64,000 bases of DNA from Kingdonia uniflora. Taxonomy: Eukaryota > Streptophyta > Magnoliopsida > Ranunculales > Circaeasteraceae. The notes under the pieces were generated by a model. That model was not told the origin of the DNA, made no database searches, and saw nothing but the letters and a program-made list of their open reading frames with translations. The translations under genes and the position numbers were made by a program. Shown here in pieces: positions 11,560 to 22,519 of the stretch (position 1 is the stretch's first letter; each line of letters opens with the position of its first letter). The stretch covers positions 5,208,001-5,272,000 of the forward strand of contig JACGCM010000560.1 of assembly GCA_014058105.1 (NCBI GenBank). The letters are read 5' to 3'.

Positions 11560-12610
11560 ACCCACCGCTTGAATTGCCAGAAACCATGCTTATATGTAGT
11601 TCGAGCACAGGGACACAGATCATGTGTCCATGTCGCTAATATGTGTCGCTGACATGTGCCGCATTTGTGTGAGTACTCTTCTGCTTGCTTACTTATGCCT
11701 GGCCAGAATATTCTTTGTATAATTGCTCTGTTAGCGAGTGACTGAGCTGCGCATGGGAGCCATAAGTCTCTTCATGTAAATCTCTAAACATTCTGTCTGC
11801 TTTCATCCTAAAAAGGACTTGAGTTAAGGCCCTGTGAATGAACGGCGATATAAAAAACCATTTTAAACTGTTTAACACTTCGAGTTCTCGATCAAATGTC
11901 AGCACTCTTTTGAATCTGTTGGAAGGGGCCCTTTGCATTTGTTATTGGGGCCAAGATAGGCAATAAAAAGCTTTTGCCAATCGTCATCCTCCTCTTCCTC
12001 GCCCCCAGTGTCGATCTTGCATACAAATATCGATCAATATTGGGGGTTGATATCACTTTGATCTGTAGATACTTGGCTTCTATACCCAAGACCCCGGCTT
12101 GATAAGCCAAGGAATAGGCGTGCTTGTTTTCACCTCAAGGTAGATAGTCGATAGTTACTTTCGTAAATCTGTTAATCCTGTCGGCAATGAGGGCTGCATA
12201 CTCGATCATCTTACCATTCTTTTAGCATTGTTTAGAGTAATGGTAGATGATAAGTAGAGAATCTGTGTAGACTGAGAGCTCTGGGATGCCACACTCGAGA
12301 GCAAGATGGAGTCCATGAATTAAAGCTTCATATTCTATGACGTTGTTAGAGGCTTCAAAATCCAAGCAGATTAATTTCTCAATTTTTTCATTGGAAGGGG
12401 TACTCAATACGATTTCAATACCTGACCCTGCGGGTCCCCCTGAACCATCTGTAAGAAGTCTCTACCCTTTCCATATAATCCATTCAGCTCGCTCGTCAAA
12501 TACTTGGTTGGGTGGATCTTCTGTAATTTCTTCTATAAGGTTAGGATTGTGCTCCTCCCACTCGGGATCTTCTACTGGAAAATCTGTAAGAAAATCGGCA
12601 ACGGCCTGAC
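11560..12610 (-). pseudogene. Tat-1 RNase H and integrase N-terminal region
   Basis: Minus-strand frames carry EYEALIHGLHLALE and YTDSLLI (12222-12407), typical of the Tat RNase H domain. Further on, LHEETYGSHA (11693-11938) is part of the integrase zinc-binding region. The catalytic integrase core and the integrase C-terminus seen in Tat-2 are missing, because the antisense ORF beta sequence begins at once. Several frameshifts are present. Confidence 0.65.
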
Positions 12611-12639
12611 CCTTTTCTTAATGTCATTGTTTGAAATTA

Positions 12640-13750
12640 TTATCATGTTCTCCTAAGCTGACTTACCATTGTTACAACTATCTAGATTTTTCTCTTTTTG
12701 TCAATACTGCCCAGAGTGGGTAGTTTGACATGACTTTGACTGAATGAGCTTGGAAGTAGTGCTTATGTTTCTGAGAAAAGTAAACAAAAGTTAGAAGGTG
12801 TCTCTCGATTTTAAAATACCTCATTTCCGTTGGAATGAGGAATTTCTGATGAAATAGACTTGCTTTATGATCTTCCCTTCAAGTCGAATGAGAATCAAGT
12901 TGATAGAGGTATTTATAACTTTCAGGTAGATGATCTGTTTCTCATTATCTACCGGGGTGCTCATTATGGGAGACCTCCCCAAATAGGTTTTGAGTTCCTG
13001 AAAAGCTGTCTCACATTCTGATGTCCATTGAATCTCTGCATTGGATTAAACTTTTTCTCATTTGGTATAACCTCAGAGTAGCAGGAACAGCCAGCGACAG
13101 TAATCTAAATATTTATAAATGAATTGGTTAATAGAGGCGATCTTGCCTGTAAGTTTTTATACGTCCTTTGTTGTTGCTGGAGATGACATATTAAGGAGAG
13201 CCTGAATTTGATTTGGACCGGCCTCAATCTCCTTCTTACTGATAAGATGGTCGAGGAATCGGCCTGAATGTACTCCAAATTGACACTTATCAGGATTGAG
13301 TTGTAGTGGTGAGATCTGTGATGTGGTTGTTTGACTGTATGCTTTTGCACAAGAGATCATCAATGTAGACTTCCACAATTTTCCTAAGATTGCTTTGAAC
13401 ATAATAGTCATCATCCGTTGATAAGTCGTACCTGCATTTTTGAGTCTGAATGTCATGACTTTGTAGCAGTAAGTCCTCTTTCAGTGATGAAAATGGTCTT
13501 TTCTTAATCTTCTTCCAAGAAAGAAATCTGATTGTATCTAGAAGCAGCATCCATCATAGATAAGAGTTTGTGACCTCGTGGAATCAAGAATTTGATGGAT
13601 GATGGGAAGAGGGAAGCTGTCCTTTAGAGTGTGTTTGTTTAGATCAGTAAAATCTACACAAACTCATACATTTCCATTCTTCTTTGGAAAATGAAGATGT
13701 TAGATATCTAATCTAGATATTTGGCTTCTTGAATGAATTCCACTTTGATC
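12640..13750 (-). pseudogene. Tat-1 reverse transcriptase
   Basis: The reverse-transcriptase core is visible in two frames: KNAGTTYQRMM at about 13430 and VEVYIDDLLCKS at about 13360, followed by LNPDKCQFGVHSGRFLDHLISK. The YIDD catalytic motif is intact, but the reading frame shifts between neighbouring blocks. It matches the Tat-2 enzyme at 36640-37530 block for block. Confidence 0.7.
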
Positions 13751-14245
13751 AATTTCTCAGTCTCAATGATGACTTCATCTCGAAGACGAGGTGAGAGGTG
13801 TCACTATTTCTTTTTGACTGTTGTGGCATTGATGTTGATAGCTAATTTGCGACATGCCTTGGTCGGATCGACCCCAAGCATCTCTTCAAAAGTCCACACA
13901 AAGATGTCTCGATTTAGTCGTAAGAACTGAATGAGAGTATCCTTATCGTGCTGGACCAGCTTGCTACTGATGAAAGTACCTCTGCAAGGTCTATCAATGT
14001 AGATATATTCTATAGGTTCTTATGTGAAAGACTGATCAACGAATGTCGCAATCTTCTAATGAGATCCCAAGTCGGCGATTGCTCAACTCATGTAAAATCT
14101 TGGCCTCTTTATCTTGAGGTGTAAGGTCGTAATATTCTGATAGTCTCCTACGTTTGAATCTGCAAGAGTTGTTGATCTGATGAATCTTGATCATGTTGAT
14201 GTGGTACATATGGTAGAGATATTTCTCCTCAACTTGATTATCGAC

Positions 14246-15620
14246 CTAGACGAATTCGTGCTGCTTCTTATAGCTGTCGTCCTTGTATAATTCTAGGTCG
14301 ATAATGTATTCGTACATCCGTCTCTCTTTGAAAATGAATTCCAGTAACTTTTGTAAAGCATAGAAATTGTCAGTTGCATGATGATTTACCTTTTGATGCA
14401 TGCAGTATGGGCAGCTTTCGATTGGTTCCAATTGCTGAGATGGATGATATAGCTTATCTTTCGACAGAATTGGAAAAATTACGGAGATGCGGATATTTAT
14501 CTTGGAGAGGACCGATTAGTGTCCTGTACCACCTTTCCGAGGGTTGCCTGTGTTACCCTTGGAACACCTTTGATCACCCTGATCCTCCTTCGGATCGATA
14601 CTTTATTCTGTAGGTGGACCTTTGATGGTTAGGATGGATTTAGTAGATTTATGCCTTTTGGACATCATCCTTTCCAGTTGACTTACCAATTAACCTTGGT
14701 GATCATATCTTCCAAAATCACAGGTTTGTTGAGTAAGAGGTGTTCTTTGGCCTTGCATTCGAGTTGGAGCGCGTTGGTAAATGCAGCAACACCTATTTTC
14801 TTATCAAGATTATCTACTTTTCGCGTGAGCTCGAAAAAATTATTGGCAAACGCCTCGAGCTTCTCTCATTGTGATTGTTTAAGACTAATAAGAAAATATA
14901 AATTCTTCTCCTTGTCTTTGTTGTGAGCATGTCTTGATGAATTGCTTCTCTAGCTGATCGAATGTGAGGATGGAATCTTCAGGTAGAGAGTGGAACCACC
15001 AGAGCAGTTTTTCCTGTAGACCTATTGCAGACAGATGATGGATAATATGGTTGAGATTGGAGTACAATCCCAATAAATCATGGTATTGTTGAATGTGCTC
15101 CTTTGGAACGGTGCCCTTGTATTTGCATATCTTTTGAGTGTGGAAACCTTTCAGTACTTCCATGTCGAATAACTCTTTGGCAATTAGACTACCTTGCAAC
15201 TTGGAAAGGTCATCTTTATGGCCAAGTGTCTGAGCTTCAATCAACTCTTTGATATGCTGATCCATATACTCATGTGTAATGTATTGACGTGTGGCTTGAG
15301 TGGCTTGGCGAAGTGGTTGAGAATTATGAGTGCTGGTTCTCTCACTCAAGTGATCACACACTGGAATTCGAGGTTGAGGTCACTATTCTTCCTCTTGATG
15401 TTTGAAAAGTTGGAGACCTCTGCTGATATCAGATTAAACTTTACCGCCCAAATGAATGGAAGGTTGAGGTTTGTGCTGAACATTTCTGGAAATAGCTTTG
15501 TTGGTAGCTCCTCAAGGTCCCAATCTTTCCTACACAGAAACTTGGGAGGTCTCTGGCATCTAATCGTGATCTATATTTTGGGGAACCTATTGAGTATCTT
15601 ATAGAGCCTGTAACGCAGTC
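14246..15620 (-). pseudogene. Tat-1 gag with zinc-binding tail
   Basis: The 158-codon frame at 14885-15361 contains KELIEAQ, YNSNLNHIIHH-like sequence and WWFHSLPEDSILTFDQLEKQF, the standard Retrotrans_gag pattern in which a tryptophan and SLP precede SI-F-L-F. At 14246-14431 a zinc-binding tail, CPYCMHQKVNHHATDNFYAL, follows. The frames are separated by stops and frameshifts. No DTG protease motif was found between this tail and the reverse transcriptase, unlike Tat-2. Confidence 0.7.
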
Positions 15621-15907
15621 TGCATGGTTGCCATTTGGCCTTCATGTCGTTTGAACATTGTGAAACGAGCTTGTCGCTCAGCATCAAGCTTCTTCTCTCG
15701 GAGTTCTCAGATAAGAGTCAACTGACATTCGAGCTCATTACATTTCTCTATTTCGGCATGGAGATTCGCCCGTAATTTTGTAAGCTGTTCCAACTCAACT
15801 GAAAGATCGAGCTGGATTCCAAATCCTGGTAGTCTGGAAGTGACCATGATTAGAAATTGGTAGTAGAAAGAATGTATGCCTTAGGATATCGTGGAAATGT
15901 CTTCTTT

Positions 15908-15925
15908 CCCACAGACGGTGCCAAA
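15908..15925 (-). promoter_or_regulatory. Tat-1 primer-binding site
   Basis: On the minus strand TTTGGCACCGTCTGTGGG follows the LTR end TTACA directly. Its first bases resemble the complement of the tRNA-Asp 3' end (TGGCGCCGT). The same sequence start occurs after the Tat-3 LTR at 53950. Confidence 0.6.
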
Positions 15926-16343
15926 TGTAATGGCCTAATCCCGTTAGCTCAAAATGGCTCGAAATTTGCTCTTACACTAATGTATATATAAGAAAAACAA
16001 ATATAAAGTAAGAAAATGACATAGGTGATTTAGCGTGGAAAACCTTTAACTCCTCCTTGTCTTTTTGGAACTTTTTCTTTATATAGGCTTTACCCGCAAC
16101 TTGTTATCGTACTGAAGCACGTTCTCTGAATAATGAGGTAAGTGGTGGTTGGCAGATTAAATATTGAGTTTGTGGGAGACAGGTATCTTTGACTTGTTCA
16201 TGTTCTTCTATTGTGCTCGATCCACGTTCTTTATCAGTTCGTGGGATAGGTGTTAAAGTCGACTGTTTATATTACGTGTGAAATGGGTGAACCTGACATA
16301 GAGGTAGCTCGAATTGGGTTAGCTCGAGGGATAGGTCCCTACA
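15926..16343 (-). repeat. Tat-1 5' LTR
   Basis: A 418 bp LTR running from TGTAATGGCC to CCCTACA on the plus strand. Compared with 9227-9625 it lacks about 135 bp in the middle, joining CGTGGAAAACCTTTAA to a TCCTCCTTGTC segment. It retains the U3 end that the other copy has lost. Confidence 0.8.
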
Positions 16344-16348
16344 GTAAT

Positions 16349-18273
16349 ACTATCCAAATTCTCGACAGATAAACCTGACGCAAAGTTAAAAATATGTCAT
16401 TTCTTAGAAAAATTGACATTATAATTTCTAACTCTTTTATATGTCATGTTTTTAACCAATTACAATACATAGTAGTATCATTTTTGGTTATGGCTGTGTA
16501 TTAAGTTTCTTCCACTTCTCTAATTTTTCCCATTCTCTCTGTCCCTCAAAACTCTGAGATATATCTCACACCTATGCCCGCTGTCCCCAGGAATTTGAAA
16601 ATACAATATACCACTTAGGGCCGATTGAAGAAACATCCTGTGTTGAAACCCTCTTTTTCAAGTCTCAGAAAGCAGGTATGAAATTGAGTATTCTCTTTAT
16701 ACCATTTGTTCTCAGAAATCTCAAGAACGAACTATGTCTCTCGATGTGAAGTTCTCGATTAAAAAGTTGGGAAAATATTTCTGAATCTTTATCAATTCGA
16801 GGATTTGATGGTATTGAATTTGTAAATATCTGATTTTGTTTAATGAATTGAATCTTCATTAAAGGATTCGATCGTGAAGTTTTTGCAAAGGGTACTTGAT
16901 TCATGGTGGAATGGGTCTACCGGATGCTTCTCCCTAATTTTCACCTTCTCTTTCTCCCTCTCTCTCTCTTTTTCCCTCTCTCTCTCATTTGCCCTAATTT
17001 CATCTCCCTTTCCATTTATACCTATTTATTTGATTTTCCAAATCACTACATTACATGATTGAATATCAAGTTTGAGGTATCGACCACTGTGATTGAATAT
17101 AAATAAACCTAATTAGGATTAACTAGAATCCAAGTATGAGGTATCGACCACTATGATTGAATATCGTGCCTCGGTTGTATGTACAAGTTTTTTGCTTTGG
17201 GGGCTCATTCCTATACTTCATTACATGAGATAAGGGGGCTCATTCCTGGTTTGACTAAAATGACGAGTAAGCCTGATCACTAAAAGATGGTAATCCATCT
17301 CTAGTTTGAAGTAACTAAATAACCATTTCCAAACATATTAAAATCACATGGGGCACAATGAATTTGTGCTTTACTTTGTAGATGTACTTAAATGTTTGCA
17401 TATCATGTTCCGGACTCCTACGATTTTTCCTTTATCTTTTCGATTGTTTTTGGATTTTTCGTTTCTATCCTTTTATATTTAAGGTGTTTCACTTCTTCAC
17501 TATGACTATTATTGCAATATACTGCTAATAATTGATTTGTGACTTTAGCGTAACATATTGTTCAACCCTTTTTGGTTGGCTATAGTTTGCTGAGAATGCT
17601 TCTAGGATCATGCGCTTATGCTAGTACTAGTCCATTTGGGCGAGTAATCATTGTAATCAGTGTAAACTTGTTCATAAGTTCTATACAGTAACAATAGTAC
17701 CAGAGTATGATTTTGACTCGTCCGTCCATAATTTGGCTGTTTGTCCTCCAAATTTAATTATCACCTGCATGCTAGAGCTTGTAAGCTTTGATATGGTTAG
17801 AACCATACACACTATTCCTAGTTGATGTCTTTTTCATTGCTAAACAATGTTGAGATAAGGAATACAAAATCTTCTATTTTTAGAAGAAAGAGTCTTGGGA
17901 TATAAATACACGGGATAATATAGAAGTTGTTGGGATTAAAGTCGAAGGAAATATATTTTTTAAAGCTAATAAATATGCGAGGGTGGCCTCCAAGAGATAT
18001 GAGAAGGTTACACTCATATCTTATACATTATTTTAAAACTAATAAATACATTGCAACTCTTGCTACTTGATGCTTCTTTCTTGTCAATTACAACAGTGAT
18101 GGAACTTTATATACATTATTTTATTCCTTTATGATCATTCGATCTTATACAATTATTTCCTACTATTTCGTATACGTGAAGGAACTTTGAGATGGTTATC
18201 AAGTTGTATTGGCCCTGTCAAGTGTGAGGACTGCAACCATTATGGAAATCCGGCATAATAAGTTCTACATTTC
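16349..18273. other. Right part of the copia-1 insertion, unassigned
   Basis: A CT-rich microsatellite lies at about 16931-16992. A 34 bp unit (CAAGTWTGAGGTATCGACCA core) occurs at 17067-17100 and again at 17131-17164, and GGGGGCTCATTCCT occurs twice near 17200-17250. Small frames have no recognised domain. This is probably the body of the CACTA-like insertion, with Tat-1 removed from its middle. Confidence 0.4.
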
Positions 18274-18276
18274 TTA

Positions 18277-18680
18277 AGTTTAACTTGCAGGCTTTTGATG
18301 ATTATTTTATTGCTAAATTGGATAGATAATTAAGCATCGTGAGTACCCCATACCATACCCATCGCGGGATTGGCAGAGAACCTAATCAAGCGATTTAGGA
18401 TAATCATAGGCCACTGTTAATACGATAATAGCGTCTGGCTAGAGTGTGGGATATGCACTCTTGCTCCCACAACACTGATTAGGGTATATCCCATAGTAAA
18501 TCATCAAATATATCCCAAAAGTAACTAGTAATTGGGTCAGAGCCCGGTGTTACCCATCGATGAACATTTGGATGTTCCTTAAAGGTACTAATCGTACCTA
18601 GCGTCGGCCTGGAATTATGCGGGTTGATTATCACTTTGTTGAGACAATATTCCTAACATTGGGATGAGATATGATAATCA
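18277..18680 (+). pseudogene. copia-1 integrase, C-terminal half
   Basis: Coding sequence resumes with FNLQAFDDY at about 18278, then a T-P-Y-H-T-H-like block, and later VIGSEPGVTHR and TFGCS near 18530-18580. These match the end of the copia integrase core and the region after it. It continues exactly the protein left at 8514, which shows the intervening 9.8 kb is an insertion. Stops are frequent. Confidence 0.65.
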
Positions 18681-19249
18681 ATGTTGAGGATGTTTCCAAG
18701 ATTAATTGAAAAATACCATTGTTGTCTCATCTATATCCCTTTACATAAGTTAAGTAACAATAAGGTTCAACGAATTACAAATTGCAATAGGTCACAAATG
18801 AATTGCTAGACACATTCATAGACATTGTCACAATATCCTAGGTATCTGTACCTGCAAGTAATTCACCTTCACAGTTGAACATTCCAGAAAAATTAGTGCC
18901 ACAAACGAATCTGAGGCTCGCAATTAGTGCGAAACACCGCTGGAAGAAAGTATTATGAGCCGAGGAGCAGTAAAATATATGACAAATATAACAAATAGTG
19001 TAGTCGGTTCATCGGGGATGGAACTACCCATCGATGAGGCAATAGTAGCTACGCGACCAGTTGATGCATTACGAGATAATCCTGGGGTGGTACATTCGCA
19101 TGATAATAAGAAGATATCAATTTATTAAAAGTCTATAATAGCACAACGTAGGATCGTTCAGTAGAATTTTTTTGACAAGGTATTCATATTCGTTGTTGCG
19201 CTTACCATCAAGGATGAGGATCAAAACCACTTATTGTAAATGATTGTGT

Positions 19250-19780
19250 TATTGTATATTAGTCAAAGTGGGTGTTTGGAATCCAAGCGGAGCTCGGCTT
19301 ACTAACATAATACGAAGTGATACAATAAAGCCTATCAGTTATAAATGAAAATGGTACAGAATCATGATTAACTTGGAAAGATAATTAGGTTAAGGCAAGA
19401 CTAGTTGCCCGAGAATTCTTTATGAGACCTGACATCGATTATAATGTGACATATCATCTGGTTATGGATGCTATAACGTTTCGATACAAATTAGTCTGTC
19501 AAGATGTCGAGGATAAGCTAGACATGCATCTTATATAAATACCACGTATCATTATGGGAAACTAGATACAGATATCTACTTAAAGCCACCTAGGGAGGTA
19601 TAAGCTTCTAGAAGCAATTAAGCCCGACACACGAGGTATATACGCAATAAAACTGGAAAAGTTATTGTTGACTTGAAGTAATCAGAGCCTATATGACATA
19701 GTAAGTTGACTTAGTATTTGAAGGTCAGAGACTTTGCAAATATCCTTATATGTTTATACGTTCATATTTAGAACCCAGAT
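19250..19780 (+). pseudogene. copia-1 reverse transcriptase fragments
   Basis: Read across frames, 19400-19580 gives ARLVARGF-like and RPGIDYN-like sequence, then MDAITFRY, then a D-x-x-TYLYG-like block and DTDIYLKPP. These correspond to the fingers and palm of a copia reverse transcriptase. The YxDD block could not be located, and the sequence is heavily mutated. Confidence 0.6.
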
Positions 19781-20089
19781 ATTAGCTTAAGTCATCATAA
19801 CAGTGTACTAAATGATTTGGATACTATTAGAACTCTAGAGGAGATCGCGAGAGCCGCCAAATACCTTCGGAAGGAATTTGAAAAAATAGACCTTGAGAAA
19901 TTAAGTATTGTCTTAATTTGTAGATCGAACATCTTGGTAGTGACATAATCGTACACCAAGCAATATATATCGAAAGAATTATCTAACACTTTGGTATGGA
20001 TGTAGTGCACAGTGTTAAGTTGTTTATTACACATTCATCCTAATGTGGAAAGAAACTCCTAGGGCTATAACGCCACATCTAGGAGGTAA

Positions 20090-20725
20090 TTTGTTATAGT
20101 TAGCTAGGTATACTAGATTCGATGACTTATTCGCAGTGAACTGTTTGGCTTGCCATAGTTTTATTCTTACCCAAAGGCATTGGAATGAGATCAAGCATAT
20201 TCTGATCGGCATGAATGACTGGGGTCTGTTTTACTCAAAATAGTAAGCGTAAAATTATAGGGTACGCCGATACAAAATACTTGTCAAACCCACATAGAAG
20301 CCATTGTCAAATAGATTATGTATTTATGTACGGGGATATAACGAAATCTTAGAGATCGATGAAGCAGACGGCGGTAGTTATATCTTCGAACCACGAGGAG
20401 ATTCTTGCACTTCATTAAGATGATAGAGAATAATGGTTGTGCTCTAAGATACATCATATCAACTAAAGTTATGACATGTTCTATCGAAGATAAATCATAA
20501 ACTATGTATGACGACAACTCGGTTTTCATCATTGAAGTCAATGGCAATTTTATCAATGGCGGCAGAATGAAGCACATTTCACAGAAGTCATTCCATACTT
20601 ATGAATTACAGAAACCAAATGAGATCGATATTATTCAAGATATTTTAGAAGATAACTTTACAAACCTATTCATGAATACTCTTGCACCACTTACGTTCAA
20701 GCAGCTGGTACACGTACGGAATTGA
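20090..20725 (+). pseudogene. copia-1 RNase H
   Basis: The region 20180-20470 gives IKHIL, MNDWGLFYSK, GYADTKYLSNPH and SSNHEEILALH in shifting frames. The 73-codon frame at 20504-20725 contains MKHISQKSFHTYELQ and FTNLFMNTLAPLTFKQLVH. Together these are the end of a Ty1/copia polyprotein: RNase H and its C-terminal tail. The alignment is clear despite stops. It ends about 320 bp before the polypurine tract and 3' LTR. Confidence 0.75.
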
Positions 20726-21035
20726 CATGCAAAAGTTTTATTTATAAATATCTATGAGAGATACGTCTCAGGGAGATAGATCTTGGGAGAGATTGACGTC
20801 AGGGAGAGTATTACCAACCTGACAAGGACAAATGCGTGTTGTAATTTTTTTTCTAATAGTACAGTTTTTATCCTATAAGGTTTTACTGGCTAGGGGTTTT
20901 GATGAGGTAACATATACACTTCCACAGCCCATATGGGGCATAGGATTGTACTCTTTCCTTGCACAACTTTTTACCCAAAGGAGTTTTGCTAGGCAGAAGT
21001 TTTGATGATACAAGTCGTTCTAGTATGGAACACCC

Positions 21036-21045
21036 CAAGGGGGAG
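21036..21045 (+). promoter_or_regulatory. copia-1 polypurine tract
   Basis: The purine run AAGGGGGAG directly precedes TGTTAGGAG, the start of the 3' LTR. This is the standard primer site for plus-strand synthesis and fixes the element's orientation. Confidence 0.75.
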
Positions 21046-21290
21046 TGTTAGGAGTTGGGTTCGGCCCAAGGTGGGAACCCAACTGAGTTGGGGTATTCTA
21101 CTGAACTCCTAACAAGCCCATATACCATTAAGGTTTTTGGGGAGCGTTTGAGTATTAGTATAACCTACTAAAGGGTTTAGTCTATGCAACCTCTAAGAAC
21201 CTACATAAAGAAATAAATTAATCAATAATATATCTGCTCTTCTCTCATGCCAATATTATGATTAACTGATAGAAAAAAGTATATCCAATA
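21046..21290 (+). repeat. copia-1 3' LTR
   Basis: A 245 bp LTR from TGTTAGGAGTTGGG to TATCCAATA, homologous along its length to 4159-4406. The terminal CA has become TA. Substitutions and short indels relative to the 5' LTR are numerous, as expected for an old insertion. Confidence 0.85.
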
Positions 21291-21298
21291 CCTTCTAA

Positions 21299-21640
21299 TT
21301 AGATTCTCCTACAAGTTTCACTTCAATCTCTGCTTATGATTTCCACATGAAATTCTTGAATGTGTTTTTCTTTTATTTTTGGTCTCATCCTCTATAAATT
21401 TCATAAATAAAATAAAATTTAGGCTTGTTATTTCTCAATAATGGTATGAGTTTGAGCTTGAATTTTGATAGAGGGAAAAAGACAGTAAGGATATGAAAGG
21501 ACATAAAGAATAAATGATTGTGTGAGGGGTTTGAGCTTTTGGGCTTGAGCTTTTGGGCTTGAGTTTGAGCTTGGATAACCTATAAGATTGGTTGGGATTT
21601 GATTTGCTATCCGAAATCCGGTTAACGAGAAATACGCCAT
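21299..21640. other. Unassigned flank between copia-1 and SINE
   Basis: AT-rich DNA with a duplicated TTTGAGCTTTTGGGCTTGAG segment near 21530-21570. No gene was recognised. Confidence 0.4.
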
Positions 21641-21650
21641 GCGTTTTATA

Positions 21651-21788
21651 TTTTCTTTTTGCTGGGGAAGCAGGTTTTATATATATAGGGATCCGAAACC
21701 CGAGTTTCCAACCCCATGAGGTTTCGAATCCACGACTCCTCCCTTGGAAGATCACAACCACCATTAGGCCAAGAGCCCAATGGTCAAA
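21651..21788 (-). mobile_element. tRNA-derived SINE with target-site duplication
   Basis: On the minus strand it starts near 21788 with TTGGCCTAATGGTGG (A-box-like), then has GTGGATTCGAAACC (B box), a CCCTATATATATAAAACC body, and ends in AAAAAGAAAA. It is flanked by GCGTTTTATA (21641-21650) and GCATTTTATA (21789-21798), a 10 bp duplication with one mismatch. Length, internal Pol III boxes, A-rich tail and duplication together support a short plant SINE. Confidence 0.7.
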
Positions 21789-21798
21789 GCATTTTATA

Positions 21799-22228
21799 AG
21801 TGTAAAATGGATATATTGCTTTAGCCTTGGGGAAATGTTAGCGGTCGAGTTAGACTGGGGCTGTGGATGATCGGAAGATGCGACGTATGTAATGCATTAC
21901 ACGTGAACGTGCAAAGTATGTGCAATTAGACTAGCTAATGTCCAGAAACTCAATAAGAACTTTTTAACAATTGCATACAATACCGAAAGTAGGTTTGTTT
22001 TCTTTTCTTCCTCGTCAAAACTCTTGGAGAGAATCTCATATTCAAGGAACTAAGCAAAGATTTAATCTTCTCGTCTGAAGCTGCAATAGTGAAATCCAAG
22101 AACTGCCATCTTGTATGGGCCATGACAACTAAATATTTCTTTTTTCCTAGGCAAACATGGGCTTTTCGATACCCCATGGACAATTTATACATCACCAAAG
22201 ACCAACAGTTACATCTACTTGTACATTA
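21799..22228. other. Unassigned flank before copia-2
   Basis: It contains an 82-codon minus-strand frame (21950-22198) without a recognisable domain. No other structure was seen. Confidence 0.4.
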
Positions 22229-22496
22229 TGCACGCGTGGGAATATCCCACGCAAGTGTAGAATAAAATTGTAAGGATTGAAGTAACTTTATTCAACTGTA
22301 AACTGAGTGATTACAACTAAGGAACTCAGCCCATTATATAGGAAACTGAGTATAACAAGTTCTATAAAATAGGGGAAACTAATCCCACTTCAGTAACCAC
22401 TATTATAACCATTAACTAGACTTAGCCATTGAACAAAAATCATAGACTGCCTTGTTCTCCAGGGATATTTATTCAACACATGACCTAGTTCTAACA
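22229..22496 (-). repeat. copia-2 3' LTR
   Basis: On the minus strand the LTR starts TGTTAGAACTAGG at 22496, just after the polypurine tract, and probably ends at 22229 in CCCACGCGTGCA. The end is inferred because the partner LTR is missing. An inverted repeat GCGTGGGA-ATA-TCCCACGC lies at the inferred end (22234-22252). Confidence 0.6.
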
Positions 22497-22508
22497 CCCT
22501 CCCTTAAA
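22497..22508 (-). promoter_or_regulatory. copia-2 polypurine tract
   Basis: On the minus strand TTTAAGGGAGGG immediately precedes TGTTAG of the LTR. Confidence 0.7.
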
Positions 22509-22519
22509 CTGGATATGTT

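Larger units (their letters stand above)
9227..16343 (-). mobile_element. Tat-1: Ty3/gypsy Tat-like retrotransposon
   Basis: The LTRs run from TGTAATGGCC (9227 and 15926) to CCCTACA (16343). They are flanked by GTACT (9222-9226) and GTAAT (16344-16348), a 5 bp duplication with one mismatch. On the minus strand a TTTGGCACCGTCTGTGGG primer site follows the 5' LTR; then come gag, reverse transcriptase, RNase H and part of integrase. On the plus strand, between integrase and the 3' LTR, lie two small antisense ORFs shared with Tat-2. The element is about 7.1 kb, shorter than Tat-2, and lacks the long antisense coiled-coil gene. Both LTRs have internal deletions and the coding frames are broken. 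Confidence 0.85.
8518..18273. mobile_element. Insertion in copia-1 beginning with a CACTA-like end
   Basis: This stretch separates two halves of one copia integrase. Its left edge is CACTACAAAAAAATGGG, preceded by TTA at 8515-8517. The subterminal region to about 8760 repeats TTAGGGAC in both orientations (GGTTAGGGACGG, GTCCCTAA, TTTAGGGACTACTGG), as CACTA/En-Spm ends do. TTA also precedes resumed copia sequence at 18274-18276, consistent with a 3 bp duplication. A matching inverted terminus ending GTAGTG was not found at the right edge, so that end may be deleted or the insertion may be composite. Confidence 0.5.
4159..21290 (+). mobile_element. copia-1: old nested Ty1/copia retrotransposon
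   Basis: Direct LTRs lie at 4159-4406 and 21046-21290, with a TTATCAGCA primer-binding site after the first and an AAGGGGGAG polypurine tract just before the second. Degenerate gag, integrase, reverse transcriptase and RNase H follow in copia order on the plus strand. The integrase is interrupted between about 8514 and 18276 by a large insertion, so the native element was roughly 7.4 kb. All frames are full of stops, making it an old inactive copy. The target-site duplication is unclear: CCCTT lies on the left and CCTTC or ACCTT on the right, depending on the exact LTR end. Confidence 0.85.

Noticed and set aside
16931..16992. CT-rich run as a promoter initiator of a gene at 16874
   Set aside because: The associated frame is a translated microsatellite (Ser/Phe/Leu) without support.
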